Below, one piece after another: positions 1 to 8,646 of a DNA stretch of 64,000 nt (its first letter is position 1; the number at the start of each line of letters is the position of its first letter). Made by a program: the position numbers and the translations under genes. Origin of the DNA: DAOWHW01 sp964493265 (GTDB taxonomy: Archaea > Nanobdellota > Nanobdellia > Pacearchaeales > UBA284). The stretch is from positions 37,027 through 101,026 of the forward strand of contig CAZBLY010000001.1 in assembly GCA_964493265.1 (NCBI GenBank), given 5' to 3'. Below the pieces are notes generated by a model, which saw nothing but the letters and a program-made list of their open reading frames with translations, had not been told where the DNA came from and searched no databases.

Positions 1-1
1 A

Positions 2-418
2 AAAATTGTTCCTATTATCATTTCAACTCTTGAATATGATAAATGTTTAGCTTTAGGGAAAAAAATTGCAAAAATTGCTAAAGAACTCAATAATAATGTC
101 TTTATAATAGCAAGTAGTGATTTCACCCATTATGGTAGAAATTATGGTTTCTTGCCTTTTCCAACAAGCGAGGCAAGAATAAGACTCAAAGAATTAGACA
201 GAGAATCAATTAATTATATTTTAAAACTAGATAGCAAGAATTTTTATAATAAAGCAATAAAAACAACTATTTGTGGAACTTCTGCAATAGTTATAGCAAT
301 TGAAGCATGCAAAGTTCTTGGATCAACAAAAGCATCTCTCCTTAAATATTATACGAGTGCAGAGATTTCAAAAGACTACACAAATGCTGTTGGATATGCC
401 AGCATTATATTTGAATAA
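2..418 (+). CDS. MEMO1-family protein (AmmeMemoRadiSam system B-like), C-terminal part
   Basis: The reading frame is open from the window edge, so the gene begins upstream and only about 138 residues are seen. The fragment carries a motif SSDFTHYG followed by an acidic helical stretch and ends IIFE. This motif is typical of the MEMO/AmmeMemoRadiSam-B family, a fold related to extradiol dioxygenases. The exact role of archaeal MEMO proteins is unknown; they often occur beside a radical SAM and an AMMECR1 protein, which would lie outside this window. Assignment rests on the motif and length only. Confidence 0.75.
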   Translation, partial: KIVPIIISTLEYDKCLALGKKIAKIAKELNNNVFIIASSDFTHYGRNYGFLPFPTSEARIRLKELDRESINYILKLDSKNFYNKAIKTTICGTSAIVIAIEACKVLGSTKASLLKYYTSAEISKDYTNAVGYASIIFE

Positions 419-441
419 TTATATTAATATTGTCACTCATT

Positions 442-472
442 CGTAGTCACAAACAGAAAGCTTTATAAATAC
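442..472 (+). promoter_or_regulatory. TATA-box promoter with upstream CGTAGTCACAA element
   Basis: A TATA box (CTTTATAAATAC, 461-472) lies 40-50 bases before the lipoprotein-like gene. About 19 bases upstream of the box starts CGTAGTCACAA (442-452). The same upstream element, at the same spacing, precedes the endonuclease V-like gene at 19588, so it may be a shared regulator site or an extended promoter. Confidence 0.6.
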
Positions 473-510
473 GGTTTCTATTAATTATATATTAAAAGGA
501 GACAATTAAA

Positions 511-948
511 ATGATAAAAAATTTAATAGAAAATAAAGGGGCAAAAACTTTTGGTACTCTTAGTCTAATTGCTTTTTTACTTGGTTTAGGTTGCTCTCAA
601 AGAGCAGATTTTGAAAAAGCTTGTAAAAAACATCAACCATTAAAAACAAAAGTACAAGCTCCTGCTATTCCTGGTCCTATAAGAGAAGGAGATAGTTCTT
701 ATGTTGATCCTTATTTAGATAAAAGTTTTCCAGGAGACACTCTTGAATTTCCAAATGGCAAATATTTAGTTTTAGGAAAAGGAACACATCCACACTATTG
801 GTCTGGTGATAAAGTAATTGATGGCGGAAAAGTTGATGGAAAATATTATGATTCTAAAGGAAATTATATTGGACCAGTAAATGCTACTTTCTATGGTGTT
901 GATTTTAGTCAATCAGATATAGAAAGTTTAGCTAACAATTCAAAATAA
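511..948 (+). CDS. Putative secreted lipoprotein, unknown function
   Basis: This 145-residue protein is not recognised. It has a lysine-bearing N terminus, a hydrophobic stretch at residues 14-27 and a cysteine at residue 28 in the context LLGLGC, which resembles a lipobox although the -3 position is not ideal. The mature part is hydrophilic, rich in Gly, Asp, Tyr and Lys, with no other cysteine pair and no catalytic motif that I can see. An AAAGGAGA ribosome binding site sits just upstream of the ATG. A TATA promoter precedes it and a T-rich tract follows, so it is probably monocistronic and on the cell surface. Confidence 0.7.
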   Translation: MIKNLIENKGAKTFGTLSLIAFLLGLGCSQRADFEKACKKHQPLKTKVQAPAIPGPIREGDSSYVDPYLDKSFPGDTLEFPNGKYLVLGKGTHPHYWSGDKVIDGGKVDGKYYDSKGNYIGPVNATFYGVDFSQSDIESLANNSK

Positions 949-976
949 ATTTTTTCTTTTTTCCTTATTTTCTTTT
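949..976 (+). terminator. T-rich termination tract after the lipoprotein-like gene
   Basis: Directly after the stop codon the + strand has several runs of four to six T within about 28 bases. Archaeal RNA polymerase terminates at such oligo-T tracts without needing a hairpin. The next gene has its own space for a promoter. Confidence 0.4.
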
Positions 977-1042
977 CATAGTAACCTTTTTTAATTGTTT
1001 TAAACTATTCATAATAATATCAAAATAAAAAACACCAAAAAA

Positions 1043-2812
1043 ATGACCAATAAAACCAACATAAATATAAAACAAATAAGGCAGCCTATCGTGACTGTTG
1101 CAGGTCATGTTGATCATGGCAAGACCACAATTCTCGATTCAATCAGAGGCACTTGTCTTGCAGCTAAAGAACCCGGAAAAATAACACAAAAAATTTCCTT
1201 TACAACAGTTCCAAGCGAAATAATCAAAGCAAATTGTAAAATCTTACTTGAAAAATATAAAATTAAACTTGAAATTCCTGGTTTTCTTTTTATAGATACC
1301 CCAGGACACGCAGCCTTTACTAATCTAAGAAAAAGAGGGGGAGCTCTTGCTGATCTTGCTATTCTTGTTGTTGATATTAATGAAGGCATCATGGAACAGA
1401 CTCGGGAGAGTATTGATGTTCTTAGATCCAGCAAAGTTCCATTCATAATTGCACTTAATAAAATAGATATAATTACTGGTTGGACAAAAAAATCTGAAGA
1501 CCTTAAAGAAAGTATAGAAAAACAAGCCGAATTTACAAAAAAAGATTTTGAAAAAAAATTATTCAGAATAATCAATACACTAAACACTCTAGGGTTTGAT
1601 TCTGATATTTTTTATCGTGTTAGTGATTTTACAAAACAAATAACTTTAATTCCGTGTTCTGGAAAAACTTATGAAGGCATCTCAGAATTGGTTGTTATGT
1701 TATCAGGCCTAGCTCAAAGATTTCTTAAAGGAAAACTAACCTTAAACAAAGAAGGTAAAGGCACAATACTTGAAGTTAAAAAAGAAAAAAGTATAATCAC
1801 TATAGAAGCTATTCTTTATGATGGAATTCTTTCAAAAAAAGACACTTTAATTATAGCAACTTTAGGAAAAGCTATTGACACAAAAATCAGAGCTTTATTT
1901 GAAGCAGAATCTCTAGGAAAAGGTTTCAAAACAACAAAAGAAGTAAAAGCTTCTTGTGGAATCAAACTTCATTTGCCAACAACAGAAGAAATTATACCAG
2001 GAATGCCTTTCATTGTTACAAAAGAAACAAAACCAGAGCAAATAAATGAATTAAAAGAATCTCTTCAAAAAGAAATTGAACAAGTTCTTCAGTTAGAAAA
2101 AGAAGGAATAATTGTTAAAGCAGAATCTCTCGGAAGTCTTGAAGCTCTTTTATTTTTATTAAGAAAAGAAGGTATTCGTATCAAAAAAGCTGAAATAGGA
2201 AATATAACAAGACAAGATATGGCCTTAGCATCATCAAATCTTGAAACAAACCCTATTGAAGCAGTCATTGTTGGATTTAATGTCTCTCTTGAGCAAGAAA
2301 CTGAAACAAATGAACAAATTAAAATCATAGAAAGTAATATTATTTATAAAATCACCGAAGAGCTTTCAAAATGGCGTGAAGAAAAAGAGCTTGAAATTGA
2401 AAGAGAAAAATTAGCTGATTTAACAATGCCCTGCAAACTAAGTATTATGAGAAATTGTTGCTTTAGACAGAGCAAACCAGCAATTTTTGGAGTTAAAATA
2501 GAAGTAGGAACCCTTAAGGCTGGAATAATTCTAATGAATGAAGAAGGAAAAGAAATTACTAAAATAAAAGCAATTCAACATGAAAATAAAAGTGTTGAAA
2601 AAGTTAAAGCAGGAAAGGAAGTAGCAATCAGCCTGCCAAAAATTACCTTTGGTAGACAAGTTAAAGAAAGCCAAATTCTTTATTCAGCCCTAACAGAAAG
2701 AGAATTCAGAGAATTGAAAAAAAACAAAAAATATTTAAGTCCAGATGAAATAAAAATACTTCAGGAGATAGCTAAAATAAAAAGAAAAGAATTAGCCACC
2801 TGGGGAATTTAA
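1043..2812 (+). CDS. infB: Translation initiation factor IF-2 (aIF5B)
   Basis: This GTPase promotes ribosomal subunit joining and initiator tRNA placement. The G domain shows G1 GHVDHGKT (21-28), G3 DTPGH (85-89) and G4 NKID (139-142), followed by the two beta-barrel domains and the helical linker expected for aIF5B. At 589 residues it has the usual archaeal length, without the long N-terminal extension of bacterial IF-2. The switch I segment reads ITQKISFTTVP, whereas the family consensus is close to ITQHIGATEVP, so the conserved histidine is a lysine here. The gene appears to stand alone, 44 bases before the ferritin-like gene. Confidence 0.96.
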   Translation: MTNKTNINIKQIRQPIVTVAGHVDHGKTTILDSIRGTCLAAKEPGKITQKISFTTVPSEIIKANCKILLEKYKIKLEIPGFLFIDTPGHAAFTNLRKRGGALADLAILVVDINEGIMEQTRESIDVLRSSKVPFIIALNKIDIITGWTKKSEDLKESIEKQAEFTKKDFEKKLFRIINTLNTLGFDSDIFYRVSDFTKQITLIPCSGKTYEGISELVVMLSGLAQRFLKGKLTLNKEGKGTILEVKKEKSIITIEAILYDGILSKKDTLIIATLGKAIDTKIRALFEAESLGKGFKTTKEVKASCGIKLHLPTTEEIIPGMPFIVTKETKPEQINELKESLQKEIEQVLQLEKEGIIVKAESLGSLEALLFLLRKEGIRIKKAEIGNITRQDMALASSNLETNPIEAVIVGFNVSLEQETETNEQIKIIESNIIYKITEELSKWREEKELEIEREKLADLTMPCKLSIMRNCCFRQSKPAIFGVKIEVGTLKAGIILMNEEGKEITKIKAIQHENKSVEKVKAGKEVAISLPKITFGRQVKESQILYSALTEREFRELKKNKKYLSPDEIKILQEIAKIKRKELATWGI

Positions 2813-2856
2813 TTAATAAATAATATTAAATAAATCAAAAAGGAGGAAAATAAAAA

Positions 2857-3138
2857 ATGTTATCAAAAATTCCAGAAGACTTAAGTAAAGTTCCAAAAGA
2901 TCAGATTGATATGGAAATTATAAGACTTGGAATGGTTGCAGAACTAGATGCAGTCAGTTTTTATGAACAATTAGCTGCAATGACAGAAAACCAAGATGTA
3001 AAAAAAATTCTTGTAGATATAGCAAAAGAAGAAAAAACACATATTGGAGAATTTCAAACCATGCTCTTGAAACTAGACAAAGACCAAGTAGAAGAACTTG
3101 AAAAAGGCAAAAAAGAAGTTGAAGAATTAACTAAGTAA
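2857..3138 (+). CDS. Encapsulated-ferritin-like (rubrerythrin-related) iron protein
   Basis: This 93-residue helical protein resembles the ferritin-like domain of archaeal encapsulin systems. The first helix holds AELDAVSFYEQL, with Glu29 as likely iron ligand. The second holds DIAKEEKTHIGEF, with the ExxH ligand pair Glu59 and His62. The 30-residue spacing between Glu29 and Glu59 equals that of known encapsulated ferritins, which form a ferroxidase site between two subunits. In Pyrococcus the domain is fused to the encapsulin shell; here the chain stops right after it, and no shell gene lies next to it. A strong AAGGAGGA site precedes the ATG. The role is probably iron oxidation and storage or oxidative protection. 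Confidence 0.82.
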   Translation: MLSKIPEDLSKVPKDQIDMEIIRLGMVAELDAVSFYEQLAAMTENQDVKKILVDIAKEEKTHIGEFQTMLLKLDKDQVEELEKGKKEVEELTK

Positions 3139-3198
3139 AGAACAATATAATCAAAAAAGTGCAATAAAGATTAAAAATTCTTATTCTGTAAAGTATTT

Positions 3199-4413
3199 AT
3201 GAACTTAGATAAATATTGGCATCTTTTAACTTGTTTAGCAGCCAGTATATTTTTTGGTAGTTTAAGTTTTTATTCTTCATTTCAATTAATTAAAGCTCAA
3301 GAAAAATTATGGAACGCAGGACAAAAAATAACCCAATTTAAAACAGACCAACAAACCAAAAAACTTGATGATTTAATTGAAACAACAAAATACGAATCAA
3401 AAAAAATAAAAAAAATAACAAATTTTTTGGAACAAAATCCTAAGTTTGTATTAAATTTAAAACTAAATACAATAACTTATAACAATAATTTAAATAAAAT
3501 AGAAGAAAAAAGATTTAGAAATGAAATAAATAATTTAGAAAAAAAGTACGGAACTTCTTTTATTGTTTCTAAATTAACTGATGAAAGATTTAAACTACAT
3601 CCAGAATTTAGACCAAAAAAAAGGAAAATAAATACAAACAAAAATAATAAGAAAAAAAATAAAACAGGAAATCGTTATGATTCTTTTTTAAATGAACAGT
3701 CTGTCAAAGAATGCATTGCTTACTGGGCTGTTAATCATGATAGTCTTCATAATAAAGCGCAAAAATTTGAATTAAAAAATCCAACCTCAATAGCACATTT
3801 AATTAGTTTAATTAGACATGAAACTAATTTAGGCAGATATCTTGGAGAATATAAAGTATTTAATTCATTGCTTTCTACAGTTACTTTTGGTAAAAAAACC
3901 TGGGTAAGAAATTATGCCTCTATAAATTTAGATTGTTTATTTGAAGAACCAATTATTCTTAATCCTTTTGATCCTTCTTCTAGTGCTGGGGCTGGGGGCA
4001 TAACTCAAGGAATGCCTAAAGCCCTAAATGAACATGCTAAAGATGGAGATAATGATGGAGAAATAAATGTATTTACTCTTGCAGATGCTACTGCTTTTAC
4101 ATTAGATTATTTTGGAGCAAAAGAAGGAAATAAAGGAATTAAAAATTTAGCTCCTTATATTAAATGGTATAATCCCCATGATAAAGATTATGAACCAGCA
4201 ATTAAAAGACTTGCAGAAATTTTAAATAATAATTATGATCTTGTCCTAGAATTAAAAGAAAAAATAGATGGACCTTTATTAACAAAAGAAAAAGAATTTA
4301 AAGAAATATTAGAAAGAAAATATTTTAAAAGTTTAGATAAAGAAAATAAAAGATTATGGAATTTCCAATATATTATAGAATATGAATTAGATAGTTTAGA
4401 AATTGCTTACTAA
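3199..4413 (+). CDS. Membrane-anchored MltB-like lytic transglycosylase domain protein
   Basis: The 404-residue protein starts with a signal anchor (hydrophobic residues about 9-31), then a charged helical region and a Lys/Asn-rich linker near 138-158. Residues about 195-350 resemble the SLT family 3 (MltB/Slt35) catalytic domain: LIRHETNLGRYLG with the candidate catalytic Glu208, SAGAGGITQGMP (262-273), and DGDNDGEIN (282-290), which matches the calcium-binding EF-hand of Slt35. In bacteria this domain cleaves murein, which archaea lack, so the substrate is open: bacterial walls, another glycan, or none. It ends with a 4-base convergent overlap with the Nre gene. The family call is from motif order. 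Confidence 0.72.
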   Translation: MNLDKYWHLLTCLAASIFFGSLSFYSSFQLIKAQEKLWNAGQKITQFKTDQQTKKLDDLIETTKYESKKIKKITNFLEQNPKFVLNLKLNTITYNNNLNKIEEKRFRNEINNLEKKYGTSFIVSKLTDERFKLHPEFRPKKRKINTNKNNKKKNKTGNRYDSFLNEQSVKECIAYWAVNHDSLHNKAQKFELKNPTSIAHLISLIRHETNLGRYLGEYKVFNSLLSTVTFGKKTWVRNYASINLDCLFEEPIILNPFDPSSSAGAGGITQGMPKALNEHAKDGDNDGEINVFTLADATAFTLDYFGAKEGNKGIKNLAPYIKWYNPHDKDYEPAIKRLAEILNNNYDLVLELKEKIDGPLLTKEKEFKEILERKYFKSLDKENKRLWNFQYIIEYELDSLEIAY

Positions 4414-5648
4414 AAAAATTCCTTCAATCTTCTCTGTTTTTTAAAATTGTTAAGTATCCTGCTTTTTGAAGTAAAAATTTCAATAGGAAGTTTAAAATTT
4501 TTCTGAGCTTCCTTAAGAACTTGTTTTATTGTATTAAATTTTTGTGGTTTTTTTGACATAGCTTCTCGTGTTGCTTCTCTTAAAATCCCCACACCACAAG
4601 GGGCCCAGTATTCTTCCCTAACTTCTCTAAAAACAAGACATGAAGCCTGTCTTTTGATTTTTGTAAGATATTCACAAACACCAAGACGATTAACATAGTA
4701 AGCCCCTGTTACACTAGAAGCATATTTTTTACGACCTTTAAAAAATTCATAATCTTGCCATGTTGCTATATTTTCCTTACCCTGACCAAAATATCCCTCA
4801 CTAGATACTTCAATTACTTCAAATGACCAACAACCAGGAATTAAAATTATATTATAATAATTTCCAAGATAATTTGCATGAAATAACATAAAAGAGGATA
4901 TCTCTTGATAATATTTGATTTTTTCAAGAAGCATTTTAGATATGGTGTCATCAGTTGCAGTTACAGACCACCTAGTTGGAACAAGTCTTCTTTGAATCTT
5001 GACACCCAACATTCCAGCACTAAGAATTTTAATAATCTGACTAATATTAATTTTTGATTTATAAAGTTCATTAATGGCCTGAACAGCTTTAACATCTGTA
5101 TCATTAGTTAAATAATCAACTTTTCTTTCAACTTTTGGATTTGATTCAAGTTTTGCTGATTTAAGGGGAGCAGGATTACCAATCAAAGGCACATGGGCAT
5201 CTAATCTAATTTTTATTTTGGGCTTCTTTTTGAGCTTGAAACTTGCATCAACAGCTTTACTTGCCAAACTTATTTCCTGCATTAAATCAAAAAGTCTTGA
5301 TTGTTGTTTACTTTGGATATTTTTTCTTTTTCTTGCATTTTTTATGTTTGAAACAAATCGAGAATAAATCATCCTTGATCTATAAGTTAGAATATCTTTA
5401 ATACTTGCTTTATCCTTGTGCCATTCTTCAGGTAAACTAAATTTTTCTGTATGCCCATATTCAGTTGGGGCAAGAATTCCAGTAAAAACATTTGGATAAC
5501 CGTGCTGGCCAACAAAAATTTCAGGAGGCGAGGAACCAGAAAACTCTTTCTTAATTTTTGGCTGAAATTGTTTAAGCCTGGCTAGAATCTTACAAGGCTT
5601 ACCACACCAACCCCTACCCTTGCATTTAATACATAAACTTGAAATCAT
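4410..5648 (-). CDS. nreA: DNA repair protein Nre (PCNA-interacting)
   Basis: Nre proteins are archaeal repair factors that work with the sliding clamp PCNA. The N terminus carries a cysteine cluster CIKCKGRGWCGKPC, fitting a metal site, followed by the conserved family segment GQHGYPNVFTGILAP (about residues 48-62). The C terminus ends QRRLKEFF, a textbook PIP box (Q-x-x-L-x-x-F-F) placed at the very last residues, as expected for clamp binding. Length is 412 residues, normal for the family. It lies alone on the minus strand between two divergent neighbours. Confidence 0.9.
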   Translation of the reverse strand: MISSLCIKCKGRGWCGKPCKILARLKQFQPKIKKEFSGSSPPEIFVGQHGYPNVFTGILAPTEYGHTEKFSLPEEWHKDKASIKDILTYRSRMIYSRFVSNIKNARKRKNIQSKQQSRLFDLMQEISLASKAVDASFKLKKKPKIKIRLDAHVPLIGNPAPLKSAKLESNPKVERKVDYLTNDTDVKAVQAINELYKSKINISQIIKILSAGMLGVKIQRRLVPTRWSVTATDDTISKMLLEKIKYYQEISSFMLFHANYLGNYYNIILIPGCWSFEVIEVSSEGYFGQGKENIATWQDYEFFKGRKKYASSVTGAYYVNRLGVCEYLTKIKRQASCLVFREVREEYWAPCGVGILREATREAMSKKPQKFNTIKQVLKEAQKNFKLPIEIFTSKSRILNNFKKQRRLKEFF

Positions 5649-5748
5649 AATTAAAAGAATTAAAAAAACTATTAATACTTTTGTCTACTTTTTCATATGC
5701 TTCTTTTTTGTATTATTATATTATTCTGTTATTCTTATTCTATTATTT

Positions 5749-5931
5749 TTACTCTGTTATTCCAAGAACTATTAAGGCAATTCCTATCAAAACAACCAAG
5801 ATAACTACGCCGCCCTTCAAAAACTCGACAGCTGCAGTTCCCCAACCATAAAAAATAGGAACATTCAATACAATCAATATCGGAGCTAGAATAAGAATAA
5901 TTCCTAATATTATACTAATTGCTTTATTCAT
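5749..5931 (-). CDS. Small two-helix membrane protein
   Basis: A 60-residue protein made almost only of two hydrophobic segments (about residues 4-24 and 38-57) joined by a short loop containing FYGWGTAAVEFLKGG. Such small proteins are frequent in DPANN genomes and usually have no assigned function. The second helix is very Val/Ile/Leu rich. It lies between the Nre gene and the thioredoxin operon, transcribed away from thioredoxin. I do not recognise a family. Confidence 0.6.
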   Translation of the reverse strand: MNKAISIILGIILILAPILIVLNVPIFYGWGTAAVEFLKGGVVILVVLIGIALIVLGITE

Positions 5932-6134
5932 ATTTTTAAAATGATATTTTTGTTTTTAAATTTTATTGTGATTAATAAAATAAAAGGCAGCTTATTTTTA
6001 TTGGCTTATGACTTTAAACCATTTATTAATTCACTATACCACAAACTATTTAAACCAATAGTGATTATTTTGGGCACTATCAAATTTAAGAAAATCAAAA
6101 TAAATAATAAAATAAATCAGGAGGAAAAATAAAA

Positions 6135-6473
6135 ATGTCAAAAACAATTAAAATAACAAGCGATAATTTTGAAGAAGAAGTTCTTAAGTCAAAAATTCCT
6201 GTTTTAGTGGATTTTTGGGCACCTTGGTGTCAGCCTTGTTTGATGATGGCTCCAGCATTAAATGAATTATCAGAAGAATTAGAAGGTAAACTAAAAATAG
6301 GAAAGCTAGATACAGAAGTTCCAGAAAATCAAATGCTTGCCTTACAATACCAAATTCAAAGCATACCAAATATGAAACTTTTCAAAGACGGAAAAGTGAT
6401 TAAAGAATTTATTGGTTTGCGTCCAAAAGAAATGTTAAAAGAAGAATTAAGTGAGGAAATTGATTTATCCTAA
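6135..6473 (+). CDS. trxA: Thioredoxin
   Basis: A 112-residue thioredoxin-fold protein. The redox site is WCQPC (Trp31, Cys32, Cys35) in the context DFWAPWCQPC, and the cis-proline loop is SIPNMKLF. Proline at the third site position is the less common Q-P variant of the usual G-P pair. A strong GGAGGA site lies upstream. The gene is followed after 9 bases by thioredoxin reductase, so the two form an operon that supplies cytoplasmic disulfide reduction. Confidence 0.95.
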   Translation: MSKTIKITSDNFEEEVLKSKIPVLVDFWAPWCQPCLMMAPALNELSEELEGKLKIGKLDTEVPENQMLALQYQIQSIPNMKLFKDGKVIKEFIGLRPKEMLKEELSEEIDLS

Positions 6474-6482
6474 AATTAAACA

Positions 6483-7409
6483 ATGGAAAATAAAATGAAA
6501 GAAAAAGTTTATGATTTAATTATAATTGGGGCAGGACCTGCTGGTTTAACTGCGGCAATTTATGCTAGAAGATATAATCTTGATTCTTTAGTGATTGGAA
6601 TCCTTCAAGGAGGGACAATTTCTGAAGCGCACAGGGTGTGTAATTATCCTTCTCAAAATAATATAAGCGGATTTGAATTAACGCAAAAGATAGTAAATCA
6701 TCTTGAAGAATTGGGAGGAAAAATAAAACAAGAAGAAATATTAGATATAAAACAAAAAAAAGAATTTTTTATTGTTAAAACAAATAAACAAAAATATTCA
6801 ACAAAAAAAATAATTTTAGCAATAGGCAGAGAGAAACGGAAATTAAATATCCTTAAAGAAGATGAATTCTTAGGCAGAGGAATTAGTTATTGCGCAACTT
6901 GTGACGCCGCTTTTTTTAAAGACAAAATTACAGGAGTTGTTGGAGGGGGAAATGCTGCAATTACAGCAGCACTATTGTTAGCAGAGTATGCAAAAAAAGT
7001 TTATATTATTTATAGAAAAGATAAATTTACCAAAGTAGATCCTGCCTGGTTAAAAGAATTAAAAGCAAACAATAAAATAGAATCTATTTTTAATTCAAAT
7101 ATTACAGAGATTTATGGAAAGAATTCTATAGAAGGTGTAAAATTAGATAATGGTAAAAATATTAAATTAGATGGGGTATTTGTTGAAATAGGTTTTATTC
7201 CTCAAAAAACTATCTCAAGAAGTTTAGGAATTAAAACAGAGAACGGATATATAATAACAGATAAATTTCAAAAGACAAATATTAAAGGAATCTTTGCAGC
7301 AGGAGATATTACAAATAATCCATTAAAACAGGTTATAACCGCTTGTGGAGAAGGCGCAATAGCAGCCACTTCTGCTTATGAAGAAATAAAAAAGGAAGAA
7401 AATAATTAA
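6483..7409 (+). CDS. trxB: Thioredoxin reductase
   Basis: A 308-residue FAD-dependent pyridine nucleotide-disulfide oxidoreductase of low-molecular-weight type. The N terminus has the FAD motif GAGPAG (16-21), the redox pair is CATC (137-140), a second dinucleotide fold starts at VVGGGNAA, and the C-terminal FAD motif is AAGDI. The segment after the second nucleotide strand reads YRKDKFT, whereas NADPH-using enzymes usually have HRRxxxR. The Arg pair that contacts the 2'-phosphate is therefore changed, and cofactor preference may differ. It is 9 bases after thioredoxin, its likely substrate, and 1 base before glutamate dehydrogenase. Confidence 0.93.
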   Translation: MENKMKEKVYDLIIIGAGPAGLTAAIYARRYNLDSLVIGILQGGTISEAHRVCNYPSQNNISGFELTQKIVNHLEELGGKIKQEEILDIKQKKEFFIVKTNKQKYSTKKIILAIGREKRKLNILKEDEFLGRGISYCATCDAAFFKDKITGVVGGGNAAITAALLLAEYAKKVYIIYRKDKFTKVDPAWLKELKANNKIESIFNSNITEIYGKNSIEGVKLDNGKNIKLDGVFVEIGFIPQKTISRSLGIKTENGYIITDKFQKTNIKGIFAAGDITNNPLKQVITACGEGAIAATSAYEEIKKEENN

Positions 7410-7410
7410 A

Positions 7411-8646
7411 ATGGGCGTTATGAATATCTTTGAAAATATAAAAAAGACAGTTGAAAATATTTCAAAAGAATTAAATTTATCTAAAAAAGAAAAAGAAATT
7501 TTATTTAATCATAAAAGTATTCAGACTGCAAAATTAAATATTGAAGGAAAAGAATATGAAGCCTTTAGGGTAATTCATAATAATTCTCTTGGCCCTGGAA
7601 AAGGAGGAATTAGGTTCCATCCTAATGTCTCTGAAGATGAAGTTAAATCATTATCTTTTTGGATGAGCATTAAAAATTCTCTATTAGGTCTGCCTTATGG
7701 GGGGGCAAAAGGTGGAGTTAAAGTTAATCCAAAAGATTTAGATAAAAAAACAATTGAAAAAATTAGTAGAGAATATATTAGAACTTTTCATGAATTTATA
7801 GGTAAAGACAAAGATATTCCTGCTCCTGATGTTTATACAAATCCAAAGATTATGGGTTGGATGTTAGATGAATATGAAAAAATCAAAAAAAGAAAAGAAC
7901 CTGCAATGATCACTGGAAAACCCTTAGAATTAGGCGGAATTAATCTAAGAAAAGATGCAACTTCAAAGGGTGGAGCCATAATCTTAGAAGAATTCCTTAA
8001 AAAACAAAATCTAAATTTTAAAGAATTAAAAATAGCAATTCAAGGTTTTGGAAATGTAGGGATGAATACTGCTAAAATTTTATTTGAAAAAGGATACAAA
8101 ATTGTTGCGATTAGTGACAGTAAAGGAGGAATATATTCAACAAGTGGATTAAATATAACAAAATTAATTGAACATAAATTAAAAAATAAAACAGTTCTTG
8201 GTTTTGAAAATTCAGAAGAAATCACGAATAAAGAAATTTTAGAATCAGAAGTTGATTTTTTAATTCTTGCAGCACTTGAAAATCAAATAACAAAGGAAAA
8301 TGCAGATAAAATAAAAGCCAAAAATATTCTTGAACTGGCTAATGGACCTATAACTTCTAAAGCAGATGAAATTCTTTTTAATAAAAACATAACCATTCTA
8401 CCAGATATTCTTGCAAATGCGGGGGGGGTTGTTGCAAGTTATTGCGAATGGTGTCAAAACAAATCAGGAGGAATTTTAGATGAAAAATATTTAAGGAATT
8501 TTTTCGAATTAAAAATGAAAAATGCTTTCGAAAAAATTTATGATTTAAAAAATAAAAAAGAGAGCCTCAGTTTTAGAAATGTCTGTTATATTTCATCTAT
8601 AAAAAATATTCTAAATGCTGAAAAAGCCAGAGGAAATTTAAAATAA
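7411..8646 (+). CDS. gdhA: Glutamate dehydrogenase
   Basis: This enzyme interconverts glutamate and 2-oxoglutarate plus ammonia. The substrate domain shows GPGKGGIRFHP and PYGGAKGGVKV, the latter holding the catalytic lysine. The Rossmann domain shows IAIQGFGNVGMNTA. At 411 residues it is a normal hexameric-type enzyme. The start is directly after the thioredoxin reductase stop, so the three genes are likely one transcript. Linking a central nitrogen/carbon enzyme to the thioredoxin pair may reflect redox control, but that is inference. Confidence 0.95.
   Translation: MGVMNIFENIKKTVENISKELNLSKKEKEILFNHKSIQTAKLNIEGKEYEAFRVIHNNSLGPGKGGIRFHPNVSEDEVKSLSFWMSIKNSLLGLPYGGAKGGVKVNPKDLDKKTIEKISREYIRTFHEFIGKDKDIPAPDVYTNPKIMGWMLDEYEKIKKRKEPAMITGKPLELGGINLRKDATSKGGAIILEEFLKKQNLNFKELKIAIQGFGNVGMNTAKILFEKGYKIVAISDSKGGIYSTSGLNITKLIEHKLKNKTVLGFENSEEITNKEILESEVDFLILAALENQITKENADKIKAKNILELANGPITSKADEILFNKNITILPDILANAGGVVASYCEWCQNKSGGILDEKYLRNFFELKMKNAFEKIYDLKNKKESLSFRNVCYISSIKNILNAEKARGNLK

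Noticed and set aside
1114..1587. 157-residue minus-strand ORF inside infB
   Set aside because: It is an antisense shadow of the G domain, with no promoter or family match.
5941..6132. 63-residue ORF upstream of thioredoxin
   Set aside because: It runs through the thioredoxin promoter and ribosome site, has low-complexity Lys/Ile/Asn content and no ribosome site of its own.
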